A DNA stretch of 45,502 bases, taken from positions 1 through 45,502 of the forward strand of contig CAJUPS010000018.1 of the NCBI GenBank assembly GCA_910588045.1, read 5' to 3'. Below are positions 33,351 to 40,829 of this stretch, piece after piece. A program made the position numbers and the translations under genes. Source of the DNA: an uncultured Oscillospiraceae bacterium (GTDB lineage Bacteria; Bacillota; Clostridia; Oscillospirales; Oscillospiraceae). Below the pieces are notes generated by a model. It worked only from the letters and a program-made list of their open reading frames with translations, was not told the DNA's origin and made no database searches. Numbering within the stretch: position 1 is the stretch's first letter; every line of letters begins with the position of its first letter.

Positions 33351-34823
33351 ATGAAGAATAAGCAGTTCTGGTTTGTTGTCGGTTCCCAACACCTCTATGG
33401 CCCCGAGGTTCTGGAGACTGTGGCCGCCCGCGCCGCTGAGATGGCGGCGAAGATGAACGATAGCCCTCTTATTCCCTGTGCCATCGTCTACAAGGCCACC
33501 GTCAAGACCTGTGAGGAGATCACGGCCCTCATGAAGGAGGCCAACTACGATGACAACTGCTATGGTGTAATCACATGGTGCCATACCTTCTCCCCCAGTA
33601 AGATGTGGATCAACGGTCTGGAACTGCTCCAGAAGCCTTGGTGTCATTTCGCCACCCAGTATAACCGGAAGATCCCCAACGAGGAGATCGACATGGATTT
33701 CATGAATCTGAATCAGGCCGCCCATGGCGATCGGGAACATGGATTCATCGGAGCCCGTCTGCGCAAGCCCCGGAAGATCGTGATGGGTTACTGGCAGGAT
33801 GAGGGGCCGCTGAAGGAGCTGGGCCTGTGGATGCGCTCCGCCGTGGGCGTGGCCGAGAGCCGTAGCCTGAAGGTCTGCCGCTTCGGGGACAATATGCGCA
33901 ACGTGGCCGTCACCGAGGGCGACAAGGTGGAAGTCCAGCGCAAACTGGACTGGCAGGTGAACACCTGGGCGGTTGGTGATCTGGTGAAGGAGATGAACGC
34001 CATCACCGATGCTGAGATCGACGCGCTCATGGCAGAGTATGCTCAGAAGTATGACATGAACACGGACAAGGTGGAAAACGTGCGCTATCAGGCCCGCGAG
34101 GAGATCGCCATGAAGCGGTTCCTGGACCGTATCGGAGCGAAAGCGTTCACCAACACTTTCGAGGACCTCTACGGCATGGAGCAGCTCCCCGGCCTGGCCA
34201 GCCAGCGGCTCATGGAGCAGGGCTACGGCTACGGCGGCGAGGGCGACTGGAAGGTATCCGCCATGACCCGCATCGTCAAGGCCATGACCGAAGGCATGGG
34301 CGGCGGCTCCGCTTTCATGGAGGACTACACCTACCATCTCAAGGAGGGGGAGGAGTATTCCCTGGGCGCCCACATGCTGGAGGTCTGCCCCTCCGTGGCG
34401 GCGGATAAACCCCGGATCGAATGTCACCACCTTGGGATCGGCATGAACGAGAAGGACCCCGCCCGGCTGGTGTTTGAGGGCAAGGCAGGCCCCGCCGTAG
34501 TAGCCAGCCTGATCGACATGGGCGGCCGCCTGCGGCTGATCGTCCAGGACATCGAGGCGGTGAAGCCTATCATGGATATGCCGAACCTGCCTGTGGCTCG
34601 GGTCATGTGGCGGGCATATCCCGACCTCTGCACCGGCGCGAAGATGTGGATTCTCACTGGTGGGGCGCACCATACGGTTCTCAGCTACGACGCAACCGCG
34701 CAGATGCTGGAGGATTGGGCAGAGATGATGGACATTGAGTATGTCCACATTGGGAAGGAGACCACTATGGAGGGCCTCAAGCAGCAGCTTCTCCTGGCAG
34801 ACCTGGCCTGGAAGCTGAAGTAG
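33351..34823 (+). CDS. araA: L-arabinose isomerase AraA
   Basis: AraA converts L-arabinose to L-ribulose in the cytoplasm using Mn. At 490 aa it opens with QFWFVVGSQHLYGPEVLE, the family hallmark. Metal ligands are seen in GGGSAFMEDYTYHL (Glu), GAHMLEVCPSVA (Glu), ECHHLGIG (His) and the late GGAHHTVLSYD (His). It is intact, with a GAGGAAAG site, and is followed 10 nt later by araD. Confidence 0.97.
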   Translation: MKNKQFWFVVGSQHLYGPEVLETVAARAAEMAAKMNDSPLIPCAIVYKATVKTCEEITALMKEANYDDNCYGVITWCHTFSPSKMWINGLELLQKPWCHFATQYNRKIPNEEIDMDFMNLNQAAHGDREHGFIGARLRKPRKIVMGYWQDEGPLKELGLWMRSAVGVAESRSLKVCRFGDNMRNVAVTEGDKVEVQRKLDWQVNTWAVGDLVKEMNAITDAEIDALMAEYAQKYDMNTDKVENVRYQAREEIAMKRFLDRIGAKAFTNTFEDLYGMEQLPGLASQRLMEQGYGYGGEGDWKVSAMTRIVKAMTEGMGGGSAFMEDYTYHLKEGEEYSLGAHMLEVCPSVAADKPRIECHHLGIGMNEKDPARLVFEGKAGPAVVASLIDMGGRLRLIVQDIEAVKPIMDMPNLPVARVMWRAYPDLCTGAKMWILTGGAHHTVLSYDATAQMLEDWAEMMDIEYVHIGKETTMEGLKQQLLLADLAWKLK

Positions 34824-34833
34824 GAGGCGGGCC

Positions 34834-35532
34834 ATGCTGGAAGAACTGAAAAAGAAGGTCTACGAGGCCAACGTGGAGCTGCCCCGGCGGGGACTGGTGA
34901 CCTACACCTGGGGCAATGTCAGCGGCATCGACCGGGAGCGGGGCCTGTTTGTCATCAAGCCCTCCGGGGTGGAGTACGACGAGCTGAAGCCGGAGGATCT
35001 GGTGGTCATGGACCTCCAGGGCAACCAGGTAGAGGGGGCGATGAACCCCTCCTCCGACACCAAGACCCACCTGGTGCTCTACAACGCCTTCCCTGAGATC
35101 GGCGGCATCGTCCACACTCACAGCCCTCACGCCGTGGCCTGGGCCCAGGCGGGCCGGGACATCCCTGCCTATGGAACCACTCACGCAGACTACTTCTACG
35201 GTTCCATCCCCTGCGCCCGGAATCTGACGGCGGAGGAGATTGAGGCGGACTACGAGACCAACACCGGCCACGTCATCGTGGAGACCTTCCACACACGGGG
35301 CATCAACCCCGTCCACGTCCCCGCGGTGATCTGCTGCAGCCACGGCCCTTTCACCTGGGGCAAGGATGCTGCTCAGGCGGTGTATCATTCTGTGGTGCTG
35401 GAGGAAGTTGCAAAGATGGCGATGTTTACCGAGACTGTCAATCCCAAGGTTGGCCCCGCTCCACAGTGCATTCAGGACAAACATTTTATGCGTAAGCATG
35501 GACCAAACGCCTACTACGGGCAGAAGGTTTGA
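34834..35532 (+). CDS. araD: L-ribulose-5-phosphate 4-epimerase AraD
   Basis: The 232-aa class II-aldolase-fold enzyme interconverts L-ribulose-5-phosphate and D-xylulose-5-phosphate. Zinc ligands lie in GIVHTHSPHAVAWAQAGRD, with the further motifs AYGTTHADYFYGS and the His of VIVETFHTRGI. TWGNVSGIDRE and IKPSGVEYDEL form the phosphate site. It ends the arabinose branch and feeds the pentose phosphate pathway. Start ATG 34834 follows AGGAGG. Confidence 0.96.
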   Translation: MLEELKKKVYEANVELPRRGLVTYTWGNVSGIDRERGLFVIKPSGVEYDELKPEDLVVMDLQGNQVEGAMNPSSDTKTHLVLYNAFPEIGGIVHTHSPHAVAWAQAGRDIPAYGTTHADYFYGSIPCARNLTAEEIEADYETNTGHVIVETFHTRGINPVHVPAVICCSHGPFTWGKDAAQAVYHSVVLEEVAKMAMFTETVNPKVGPAPQCIQDKHFMRKHGPNAYYGQKV

Positions 35533-35610
35533 AACAGAGCATTAGTATTCAAATATTACCCAAGGCACACTCTCCCTGGATTTTCAACAACTAAGGAGGG
35601 CGCACCGGAT

Positions 35611-35784
35611 ATGAACAAAAAAGAAAGAGATGCAACACATCACCAGGCAATCACACATGAGCAGATGCTGAAAATCATGGAGCTTGCCAACTCTATACGT
35701 TATGGCTCCATTACCCTGGTACTTCAGGACGGCATCCTCACGCAAATCGATAAAAGTGAAAAGATACGTTTACATCCCCAATAG
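35611..35784 (+). CDS. YezD-family (DUF2292) small protein
   Basis: A 57-aa frame with a strong AAGGAGGG site. The core SIRYGSITLVLQDGILTQID followed by KSEKIRL matches DUF2292/YezD. Members are usually linked to sulfur assimilation or redox genes and their function is unknown, so its place at the end of a glycan operon is unusual. It lies 78 bp after araD and just before a strong terminator, so it may be co-transcribed. No other feature was seen between araD and this gene. Confidence 0.85.
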   Translation: MNKKERDATHHQAITHEQMLKIMELANSIRYGSITLVLQDGILTQIDKSEKIRLHPQ

Positions 35785-35796
35785 AAACTGACCGGA

Positions 35797-35854
35797 AAAA
35801 CCGGAGGTTTCAGCTGCAGTAGGACTGCTTCTGAAACCTCCGGTTTTCTATTTT
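35797..35854 (+). terminator. Strong intrinsic terminator of the glycan operon
   Basis: A perfect 17-bp stem (35797-35813 with 35831-35847) encloses a 17-nt apex that can form a 5-bp inner hairpin (GCAGT/ACTGC). It ends in TTTTCTATTTT. It is the best terminator in the window and marks the operon end, 12 bp after the YezD gene. Confidence 0.93.
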
Positions 35855-35887
35855 ACAAAAAACAATATAGCGTGTAAAGAGAGCGGC

Positions 35888-36235
35888 CTACAATTCCAAC
35901 TCTTTTTGATCCTGGAGCATCCTGATAAACGCAGTGATCAATTGCAGCTGCTTTTGCGAACATGACGCCAGCAGCCTGGTAGCTTCTCCTAACTGACCAT
36001 CTGCAACATAGGTTTCTGGGAAGAATATACGATCTGCGGACGTGCCATAGTATTGCAGAAGTTTTCTCAGAGTCTCTATACTCAGATTCTTTTCGCCCAG
36101 TTCCACCGCGGCCAAATGTCTAAGGCTGATGTCGACATGCTCCACAACACAGTTGCGGCTGAGATTCTGTTCTTCCCGTATGTCCCGGAGGATACCACCG
36201 GGATGATCAGCAATATGTTCATGCTTTTTTGCCAC
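35888..36235 (-). CDS. XRE-family HTH transcriptional regulator
   Basis: On the minus strand, 115 aa from GTG at 36235 (VAKKHEH), with an AAAGGGGGTGA site just upstream; the frame is open further but has no site. Residues about 15-70 form an XRE helix-turn-helix: LRDIREEQNLSRN, HVDISLRHLAAVELGEKNLS, TLRKLLQYYGTSADRIFF. A short C-terminal helix (LQLITAFIRMLQDQ) resembles XRE regulators that dimerise there. It faces the operon end and may control element functions rather than sugar genes. A palindrome 80 bp upstream (36315-36327) is a candidate operator. Confidence 0.8.
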   Translation of the reverse strand: MAKKHEHIADHPGGILRDIREEQNLSRNCVVEHVDISLRHLAAVELGEKNLSIETLRKLLQYYGTSADRIFFPETYVADGQLGEATRLLASCSQKQLQLITAFIRMLQDQKELEL

Positions 36236-36314
36236 CAGTGGCTCACCCCCTTTGGGATTTATTTTACCCGAAACGGCAGGCATCTGGGAATGTTCCAATG
36301 GTGGTAATATTTCG

Positions 36315-36327
36315 GCTCTATTAGAGC
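36315..36327. promoter_or_regulatory. Candidate operator palindrome upstream of the XRE gene
   Basis: GCTCTA-T-TAGAGC is a perfect 6+6 palindrome with one central base, about 80 bp before the XRE regulator's GTG. It could be an autoregulatory site, but this is from symmetry alone. Confidence 0.35.
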
Positions 36328-36363
36328 ATATCTCGCTTACAAACGGTGGATCAAAGCACAAGG

Positions 36364-36391
36364 AGCCCTCTCCTTGCCGAAAGAGAGGGCT
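36364..36391. repeat. 9-bp hairpin in the XRE-sigma intergenic region
   Basis: AGCCCTCTC (36364-36372) pairs perfectly with GAGAGGGCT (36383-36391) around a 10-nt loop. On the plus strand it is followed by TCTTATG, so it may be a weak terminator. The stretch 36392-36559 around it holds no supported gene. Confidence 0.5.
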
Positions 36392-36559
36392 TCTTATGCG
36401 ATTCCAATTAAATAAAAATCCTGTTGAGCGTTTTCTGTCGTAGGTGGCTTTTTAGTTGCTTCCAGTCTATGCCAAGCCCTTACAGTGTCGCTCCAGTTAT
36501 GCGGCCTGTAAATCTGCCTATTGGTATGAACTGGTAGTGGTAAAAAATCGGCCCCTAAC

Positions 36560-36602
36560 GAGGTATGGAACAGCCTTGTGCTGTACCATACCTCATTTTT
36601 TG
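36560..36602 (+). terminator. Intrinsic terminator before the sigma factor gene
   Basis: GAGGTATGG (36560-36568) pairs with CCATACCTC (36586-36594), with a further 5-bp ACAGC/GCTGT stem inside after one A-A mismatch, followed by ATTTTTTTG. It ends some plus-strand transcript in a stretch where I see no coding gene, so a small RNA could lie upstream. Confidence 0.8.
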
Positions 36603-36626
36603 TTCCCCATGATCCGCGCCCCTCCG

Positions 36627-36667
36627 CTTCTGAAATTTTGGTTCGTGTTCTAACAAAATTTCAGAAG
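36627..36667. repeat. Perfect 14-bp inverted repeat in front of the sigma factor
   Basis: CTTCTGAAATTTTG (36627-36640) and CAAAATTTCAGAAG (36654-36667) are exact reverse complements with a 13-nt spacer. The right arm also occurs as a direct copy at 37674-37687 upstream of mazF. It may be an operator, or a footprint of recombination around the sigma/RNA segment. Confidence 0.85.
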
Positions 36668-36684
36668 AAAGCGAGGAAATTTTC

Positions 36685-37230
36685 TTGTTTACAAGATATT
36701 TTCGCAAAAAGGACCCCTCCGGCGAGGCGGCCGAAACGGAATGGATCGAAATGAGCGGCAGGGAGTATTACCGCTTTGTTACTGCTCCTGAGAACAGGGA
36801 CAAGCATTTCATTGATATGGGGGATGTAGTGCTGGAGTGCAGCGAAGCCGAGTATAAGAAGTTTAAGGCAGAAGATGACCACAGCAGCTACATACTGGAA
36901 CAAACGGAAGGCTGGCTCACTCTTTCCTTGTACGAGCTGGGTGATGGTGATCGATGCAGTGGCGAAGAACTGATTCCGGACGAAGATGAGGATGTATGTG
37001 ATCTCGCTATTCGGAACATCCAGCGTCACGCTCTGCAAAACGCTTTACAGAGGCTCTCGGAGGATGAATATCGCATGATCATGTTGAAATATCATTCCCG
37101 TTTTGCTATGTCCGAGGAGAAAATCGGGGAGTTGTTTGGCCTCTCTCAATCTGGGGTAAACAGGCGTCTGGCAGCAATAAAAAATTCTTTGAAAAAGTTT
37201 GTCATAGAAGCTGAAAAAAGTTCGCAATAG
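36685..37230 (+). CDS. Sigma-70-like RNA polymerase sigma factor of a mobile element
   Basis: The 181-aa protein has a clear sigma region-4 helix-turn-helix at its C-terminus: ALQRLSEDEYRMIMLKYHSR, then MSEEKIGELFGLSQSGVNRR and a basic LAAIKNSLKKF. Region 2 is not obvious; the N-terminal half is acidic. Proteins like this are common in clostridial integrative elements and probably activate element genes. The TTG start at 36685 follows a GAGGAAA site by a few bases. It is preceded by the 36627-36667 inverted repeat and followed by a long noncoding region. Confidence 0.75.
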   Translation: MFTRYFRKKDPSGEAAETEWIEMSGREYYRFVTAPENRDKHFIDMGDVVLECSEAEYKKFKAEDDHSSYILEQTEGWLTLSLYELGDGDRCSGEELIPDEDEDVCDLAIRNIQRHALQNALQRLSEDEYRMIMLKYHSRFAMSEEKIGELFGLSQSGVNRRLAAIKNSLKKFVIEAEKSSQ

Positions 37231-37234
37231 AAAA

Positions 37235-37660
37235 GTGTAGGGAGGAGTAAGCCTCTCCTATACGATGCACATTGAAAAACACCGCCCTAAGCGGTCATAT
37301 CCGGCGACTAATAACGTCGGCTGACGGCCCCATGACGAATGGGACAAGCGATGCGGCGGGTGCGCCAAGACCACCTGTAGCGGAAGATGGATTGCAGCGA
37401 ATTCCATCTCTGCTATCAAAGACGGCCATATAAGAAGGTGCCGAGCGGTCCCCACCCAGCCAAAAGCAGCCCTGGCAAGCTGCTTTGCAACGATCCCGTC
37501 AGCCCTGTACTCACTGTCCAGCCACAGTCTCAAGCAATGGGGGCAGCTCGGAGAGATCCTCGGAGGGGTGAGATTCCCGGAGAGCGGAGCCAACCGCTGG
37601 TTAGTTCAGCCGCCCAAGCCTGGGGGAGTAGTGTCGAATACAGGCAGTAAGAGTAACAAG
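37235..37660 (+). ncRNA. Candidate structured noncoding RNA, unrecognised
   Basis: Over 400 bp separate the sigma gene from the toxin leader with no credible open frame and an unusual density of hairpins. I can pair 37235-37263 (GTGTAGGGAGG arm), ACCGC/GCGGT at 37281-37295, CCGGCG/CGTCGG at 37301-37320, CCCAT/ATGGG at 37330-37344, a stem of at least 6 bp (AGATGG/CCATCT) near 37385-37409, AAGCAGC/GCTGCTT at 37464-37485, ACTGT/ACAGT near 37512-37527, AGCGG/CCGCT near 37583-37597 and GCCTG/CAGGC at 37618-37645. I do not recognise an RNase P, tmRNA, 6S, riboswitch or intron signature. Boundaries are approximate; only transcription data or covariation can settle it. Confidence 0.45.
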
Positions 37661-37673
37661 ACTTTTTGAAAGT

Positions 37674-37687
37674 CAAAATTTCAGAAG
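37674..37687. repeat. Direct copy of the 14-bp repeat upstream of mazF
   Basis: CAAAATTTCAGAAG is identical to 36654-36667 and lies 1,020 bp after it, so the two bracket the sigma gene and the candidate RNA. A 6-bp GACTTT/AAAGTC hairpin lies just before it. Confidence 0.8.
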
Positions 37688-37691
37688 TGGC

Positions 37692-37750
37692 GGGAGCCGC
37701 TCCAATAACAGGGACTAGCGCAATCTTTGCACCTTTTTGGGGCGGCTCCC
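37692..37750 (+). promoter_or_regulatory. Long hairpin in the mazF leader
   Basis: GGGAGCCGCTCC (37692-37703) pairs with GGGGCGGCTCCC (37739-37750) over 12 bp with one G-U pair and a 35-nt loop ending in CTTTTT. It lies 30 bp before the toxin start and could attenuate or sequester its expression. Confidence 0.5.
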
Positions 37751-37779
37751 TTGTCATTTCGAGTTCAGAGGAAGAACAG

Positions 37780-38142
37780 ATGGTCATACAACAGCCACGG
37801 CCCGTCCGGCGAGGGGACATCTACTATGCCGACCTTGCGCCAGTGATCGGTTCCGAGCAGGGCGGAGTCCGACCCGTTCTGGTGATCCAGAATGATATTG
37901 GAAACCGGCACAGCCCAACGATTATCGCCGCCATCATCACCGGCCAGCGCAAAAGTCGGTATCTGCCCACTCATGTGCTGCTGCCGGCGTCTACCTGCGG
38001 TCTCCCAAAGAAATCCATGGTTATGCTAGAGCAGCTCCGCACTTTGGACAGGAACCGGCTGTGTGGATACGTTGGACATCTTGGAACAGCGAGAATGGAT
38101 GAAATCAACATAGCATTGGGAATCAGCATCGGCCTTGCCTGA
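37780..38142 (+). CDS. MazF/PemK-family toxin (mRNA endonuclease)
   Basis: The 120-aa protein shows the MazF fold signature RRGDIYYADLAPVIGSEQGG and VRPVLVIQNDIGN, the TIIAAIITGQ strand, and the catalytic-site region LPKKSMVMLEQLRTLD. Such proteins cut single-stranded RNA at short motifs. ATG 37780 follows GAGGAAG by about 8 nt; the frame is open upstream without a site. No MazE-like antitoxin precedes it. It lies between the candidate RNA and the recombinases, so it may stabilise the element or have another control role. Confidence 0.88.
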   Translation: MVIQQPRPVRRGDIYYADLAPVIGSEQGGVRPVLVIQNDIGNRHSPTIIAAIITGQRKSRYLPTHVLLPASTCGLPKKSMVMLEQLRTLDRNRLCGYVGHLGTARMDEINIALGISIGLA

Positions 38143-38172
38143 CGCGGCTACATACTCAAGGAGGTTTTGCGA

Positions 38173-38325
38173 ATGAATCCCAACATCAACTACATCGGCA
38201 TCCTGAACCTTCTCCGCCAGCTGGTGGAGAGGGGAACCATCACTGCGGCGGAAAGCAAGAAGATTGCCCGGCATATTGCTATAAAAACCGGGGCAAACAT
38301 TGTCATTCCCGCTGCTTCTTTCTGA
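38173..38325 (+). CDS. 50-aa hypothetical protein (SHOCT-like)
   Basis: A short frame with a perfect AAGGAGG site 8 nt before its ATG and the sequence MNPNINYIGILNLLRQLVER, then GTITAAESKKIARHIAIKTG and a hydrophobic end. The two-helix pattern with a TxxE turn resembles a SHOCT module, a small domain with no known enzyme activity. It starts 31 bp after the MazF stop. It might be a partner of MazF, but it does not look like a DNA-binding antitoxin. Confidence 0.6.
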   Translation: MNPNINYIGILNLLRQLVERGTITAAESKKIARHIAIKTGANIVIPAASF

Positions 38326-38388
38326 GGAAAAACTCTAGCTATTCCAATGCTTCTGTAGTATTGTGTGCTGGTAAAGGAGGTGTGAACC

Positions 38389-39987
38389 ATGAGCGGAAAG
38401 CAGCAGACCAATGGCAATCTCGCGCTGGATCAGAAAAGAGTCATCGTCATTGAAGCCACGCAAAGGCCGGAGGCGCAGAAGCTCCGTGTAGCCGCCTACT
38501 GCCGGGTCAGCTCCGATTCCAGCGATCAGATGAACTCCTTCACCGCGCAGCTCAACTACTACACCGCACTGATTGCCAGCAAAGAAAACTGGCTCCTGAC
38601 GGACATCTACGCTGACGCCGGGATTTCGGGCACTTCGGCAAAGAAGCGCCCGGACTTCCAGCGGCTCCTCGCGGACTGCCGCAAGGGCCAGGTGGACAAG
38701 ATTCTGGTAAAATCCATCTCACGGTTTGCCCGCAATGCCGCCGACAGCCTGGAGGCGATCCGGGAGCTGAAGGCCATCGGCGTAGGAGTGTACTTCGAGG
38801 AGCAGAACATCGACACCTCGACCATGACCGGTGAGCTGCTCACCGCTATGTTCTCTGCCATCGCCCAGAAGGAGAGCGAAAGTATCTCCGGCAATATGCG
38901 GTGGAGTTACCAGCAGAGGATGCAAAAAGGGACGTATATTCCGCCAACGCTGCCATACGGCTACGTTCTCAGGAATGGCGCCATCGCCATTGATGAACCG
39001 AGAGCGGATGTGATCCGGAGAATTTTCTCCGAATACCTTGCGGGTCGCAGTACAGAGATGATCGCCGCCGGCCTCACAGCGGATAACGTTCCTTGCCGCT
39101 ATGGTGGAAGCAACTGGAGTTCAACATCTATCCGATACCTCATATCGAACGAGAAATATACCGGCAATTCCCTCTGGCAGAAATATTACACCACGGATAC
39201 TCTGCCGTACCGCCACCCGCTGAACAAGGGTGAGAAGCAATCCTATTACGCAGAGAATACTCACCCGGCCATTATCCCACAAGAGGATTTCGATACGGCA
39301 CAAATGCTTCTGGCACAGCGCCGGGAGAAGATCGCTCCAGTGCAGGGCATCCCGTATCCGCTCCGCAAGAAAATCCGCTGCGCCAACTGCGGGGCGCTTT
39401 TCCGCAGAAAGGTGGTTCGGGGCATCGTATACTGGGCCTGCATGGGGCATGACAGCCGTGGGAACAACTATTGTGAAACCGTGCAGATCGCGGAGAGCGA
39501 AATCAACGCCGCTTTCCTGCGGGTGTACCACAAGCTCCGGCTCCACGGAGAGCCGATCCTCAAGCAGATGATCTCTGACCTCCAGACCGTCCGGGAACGG
39601 CGGATGCTGTGGAGCCAGGAGATCATTGATCTGAACAAGAAAATATCCGACCTATCCGATCAGGATCGAATGCTGGCCGACATGAACAAATGCGGCCTCG
39701 TCGATCCTGATATTTTTATATCCCAGAGCAACGCCCTGGCCCAGCAGCTCCGCGCCGCCAAACAGGAAAAGGCCCGGCTCCTTGATTCAAAATCTGACGA
39801 TACACTCCCCAGAACGAGAGAACTTCTGGAGACGCTCAGCGTTCTGCCGGAGTTCCTGCCGGAATTTGATGGGGAGATCTTCGCGGATCTGGTGGAGGGC
39901 ATCACAGCGGATGACAGATGCATCCTGCGGTTCCGCATGAAGAATGGGCTGGAATTGGCAGAAACGATAGACAGGAGGACGCGCTGA
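38389..39987 (+). CDS. Large serine recombinase 1
   Basis: The 532-aa protein begins with a resolvase catalytic domain: RVAAYCRVSSDSSDQMNS with the nucleophile Ser41, then DAGISGTSAKKRPDFQR and VKSISRFARNAADSLEAI. The recombinase DNA-binding domain follows (YGYVLRNGAIAI, WSSTSIRYLISNEKYTG), then a zinc ribbon (RCANCGALFRR ... NNYCETVQI) and a coiled-coil-rich end. Such enzymes integrate and excise mobile elements at att sites. Start ATG 38389 follows AAGGAGG. It is the first of a three-gene block with overlapping ends. Confidence 0.95.
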   Translation: MSGKQQTNGNLALDQKRVIVIEATQRPEAQKLRVAAYCRVSSDSSDQMNSFTAQLNYYTALIASKENWLLTDIYADAGISGTSAKKRPDFQRLLADCRKGQVDKILVKSISRFARNAADSLEAIRELKAIGVGVYFEEQNIDTSTMTGELLTAMFSAIAQKESESISGNMRWSYQQRMQKGTYIPPTLPYGYVLRNGAIAIDEPRADVIRRIFSEYLAGRSTEMIAAGLTADNVPCRYGGSNWSSTSIRYLISNEKYTGNSLWQKYYTTDTLPYRHPLNKGEKQSYYAENTHPAIIPQEDFDTAQMLLAQRREKIAPVQGIPYPLRKKIRCANCGALFRRKVVRGIVYWACMGHDSRGNNYCETVQIAESEINAAFLRVYHKLRLHGEPILKQMISDLQTVRERRMLWSQEIIDLNKKISDLSDQDRMLADMNKCGLVDPDIFISQSNALAQQLRAAKQEKARLLDSKSDDTLPRTRELLETLSVLPEFLPEFDGEIFADLVEGITADDRCILRFRMKNGLELAETIDRRTR

Positions 39988-40829
39988 TGGCATACCGGAA
40001 ACTGCCCTTCGGCTACCAAATGCGGCAGGGCAAAATTGAAGAGCATCCTGCGGAAGCCGAAACCCTGCGCTGGATATTCCAATACTATCTGGCTGGCAAC
40101 TCCTATCAGAAGGTTATGGATGAGCTTCTGCGGCAGGACGTCCCGTATCTGCTGGGAAGGCCCTGGAACAAAAATATGGTGGCGCGGGTTCTTGCCGACC
40201 GACGGTACGCTGGGGCGGATGGGTATCCGCAGTTGATTGATCCGGCGCGCTTCCAGGCTGTACAAAAGACCGTCCCATGCCGAACGGCGCCGCTAAAAAG
40301 GGACGAAGAACGCGCCGCCATGCAATGGTTTGCAATCTGTGCTGTCTGCGGCGAAAGGGTGCTGCGGGACTCCAAGCAGCATGGCAGGGAACGCTGGCAG
40401 TGTCCGCAGTGCAAAGCCATCTCAACCAAGGCAACAGATAGAAAGCTGATAGCGGGGACAAAGGAATTATTAGACGGTCTGATTCAGGCTCCCGATATCG
40501 TCAGCTGCGCTGGCCGGGAATCTGAAGAGAGCTGCAGCATCCAACGTGCAGAAGATGCGTTCCAGCAGGCGATGGATACTCCGAATTTCAGCGAATCCGC
40601 CACAAAAACCGCAGCACTTTCACTGGCTGCCGCCCGGTTCGATGCCCTTGGCTCAGAGGACTACGAATCCATGCGGATACAATACATACTGGCCAGGGCG
40701 GAGCAGAACGGCAAGCTGAATACCATGCTGCTCCGTCAAATTACCTCCGCCATCCTGATCCATCCCGATGGGACGGTCAGCCTGAAACTGAAGAACGGAC
40801 AAATCATCGAAAGGAGCGATTTCTCATGA
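39987..40829 (+). CDS. Recombinase-like accessory protein without catalytic domain
   Basis: The 280-aa protein resembles the C-terminal part of a large serine recombinase: a recombinase DNA-binding region (KLPFGYQMRQGKIEEHPAEA, KVMDELLRQDVPY, WNKNMVARVLADRRYAG) and a zinc ribbon (CAVCGERVLRD ... RWQCPQCKA). It has no resolvase domain, and no serine motif precedes it; ATG 39987 overlaps the stop of recombinase 1 by one base, with an AGGAGG site. Its end overlaps the start of recombinase 3 by 4 nt. It probably helps the two flanking enzymes bind att DNA, as an ancestral duplicate. Confidence 0.85.
   Translation: MAYRKLPFGYQMRQGKIEEHPAEAETLRWIFQYYLAGNSYQKVMDELLRQDVPYLLGRPWNKNMVARVLADRRYAGADGYPQLIDPARFQAVQKTVPCRTAPLKRDEERAAMQWFAICAVCGERVLRDSKQHGRERWQCPQCKAISTKATDRKLIAGTKELLDGLIQAPDIVSCAGRESEESCSIQRAEDAFQQAMDTPNFSESATKTAALSLAAARFDALGSEDYESMRIQYILARAEQNGKLNTMLLRQITSAILIHPDGTVSLKLKNGQIIERSDFS

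Noticed and set aside
33042..34835. A 597-aa open frame antisense to araA
   Set aside because: araA is certain on the plus strand; the minus frame is a shadow of its codon bias.
36456..36653. A 65-aa open frame between the XRE and sigma genes
   Set aside because: No ribosome site, atypical composition, and it runs through the terminator at 36560-36602 and the inverted repeat.
37585..37650. A tRNA-like stretch (GGTTAGTTCAG, GTCGAATAC) in the noncoding region
   Set aside because: The D-arm-like and T-loop-like bases do not sit in a cloverleaf with acceptor and anticodon stems; likely part of another fold.
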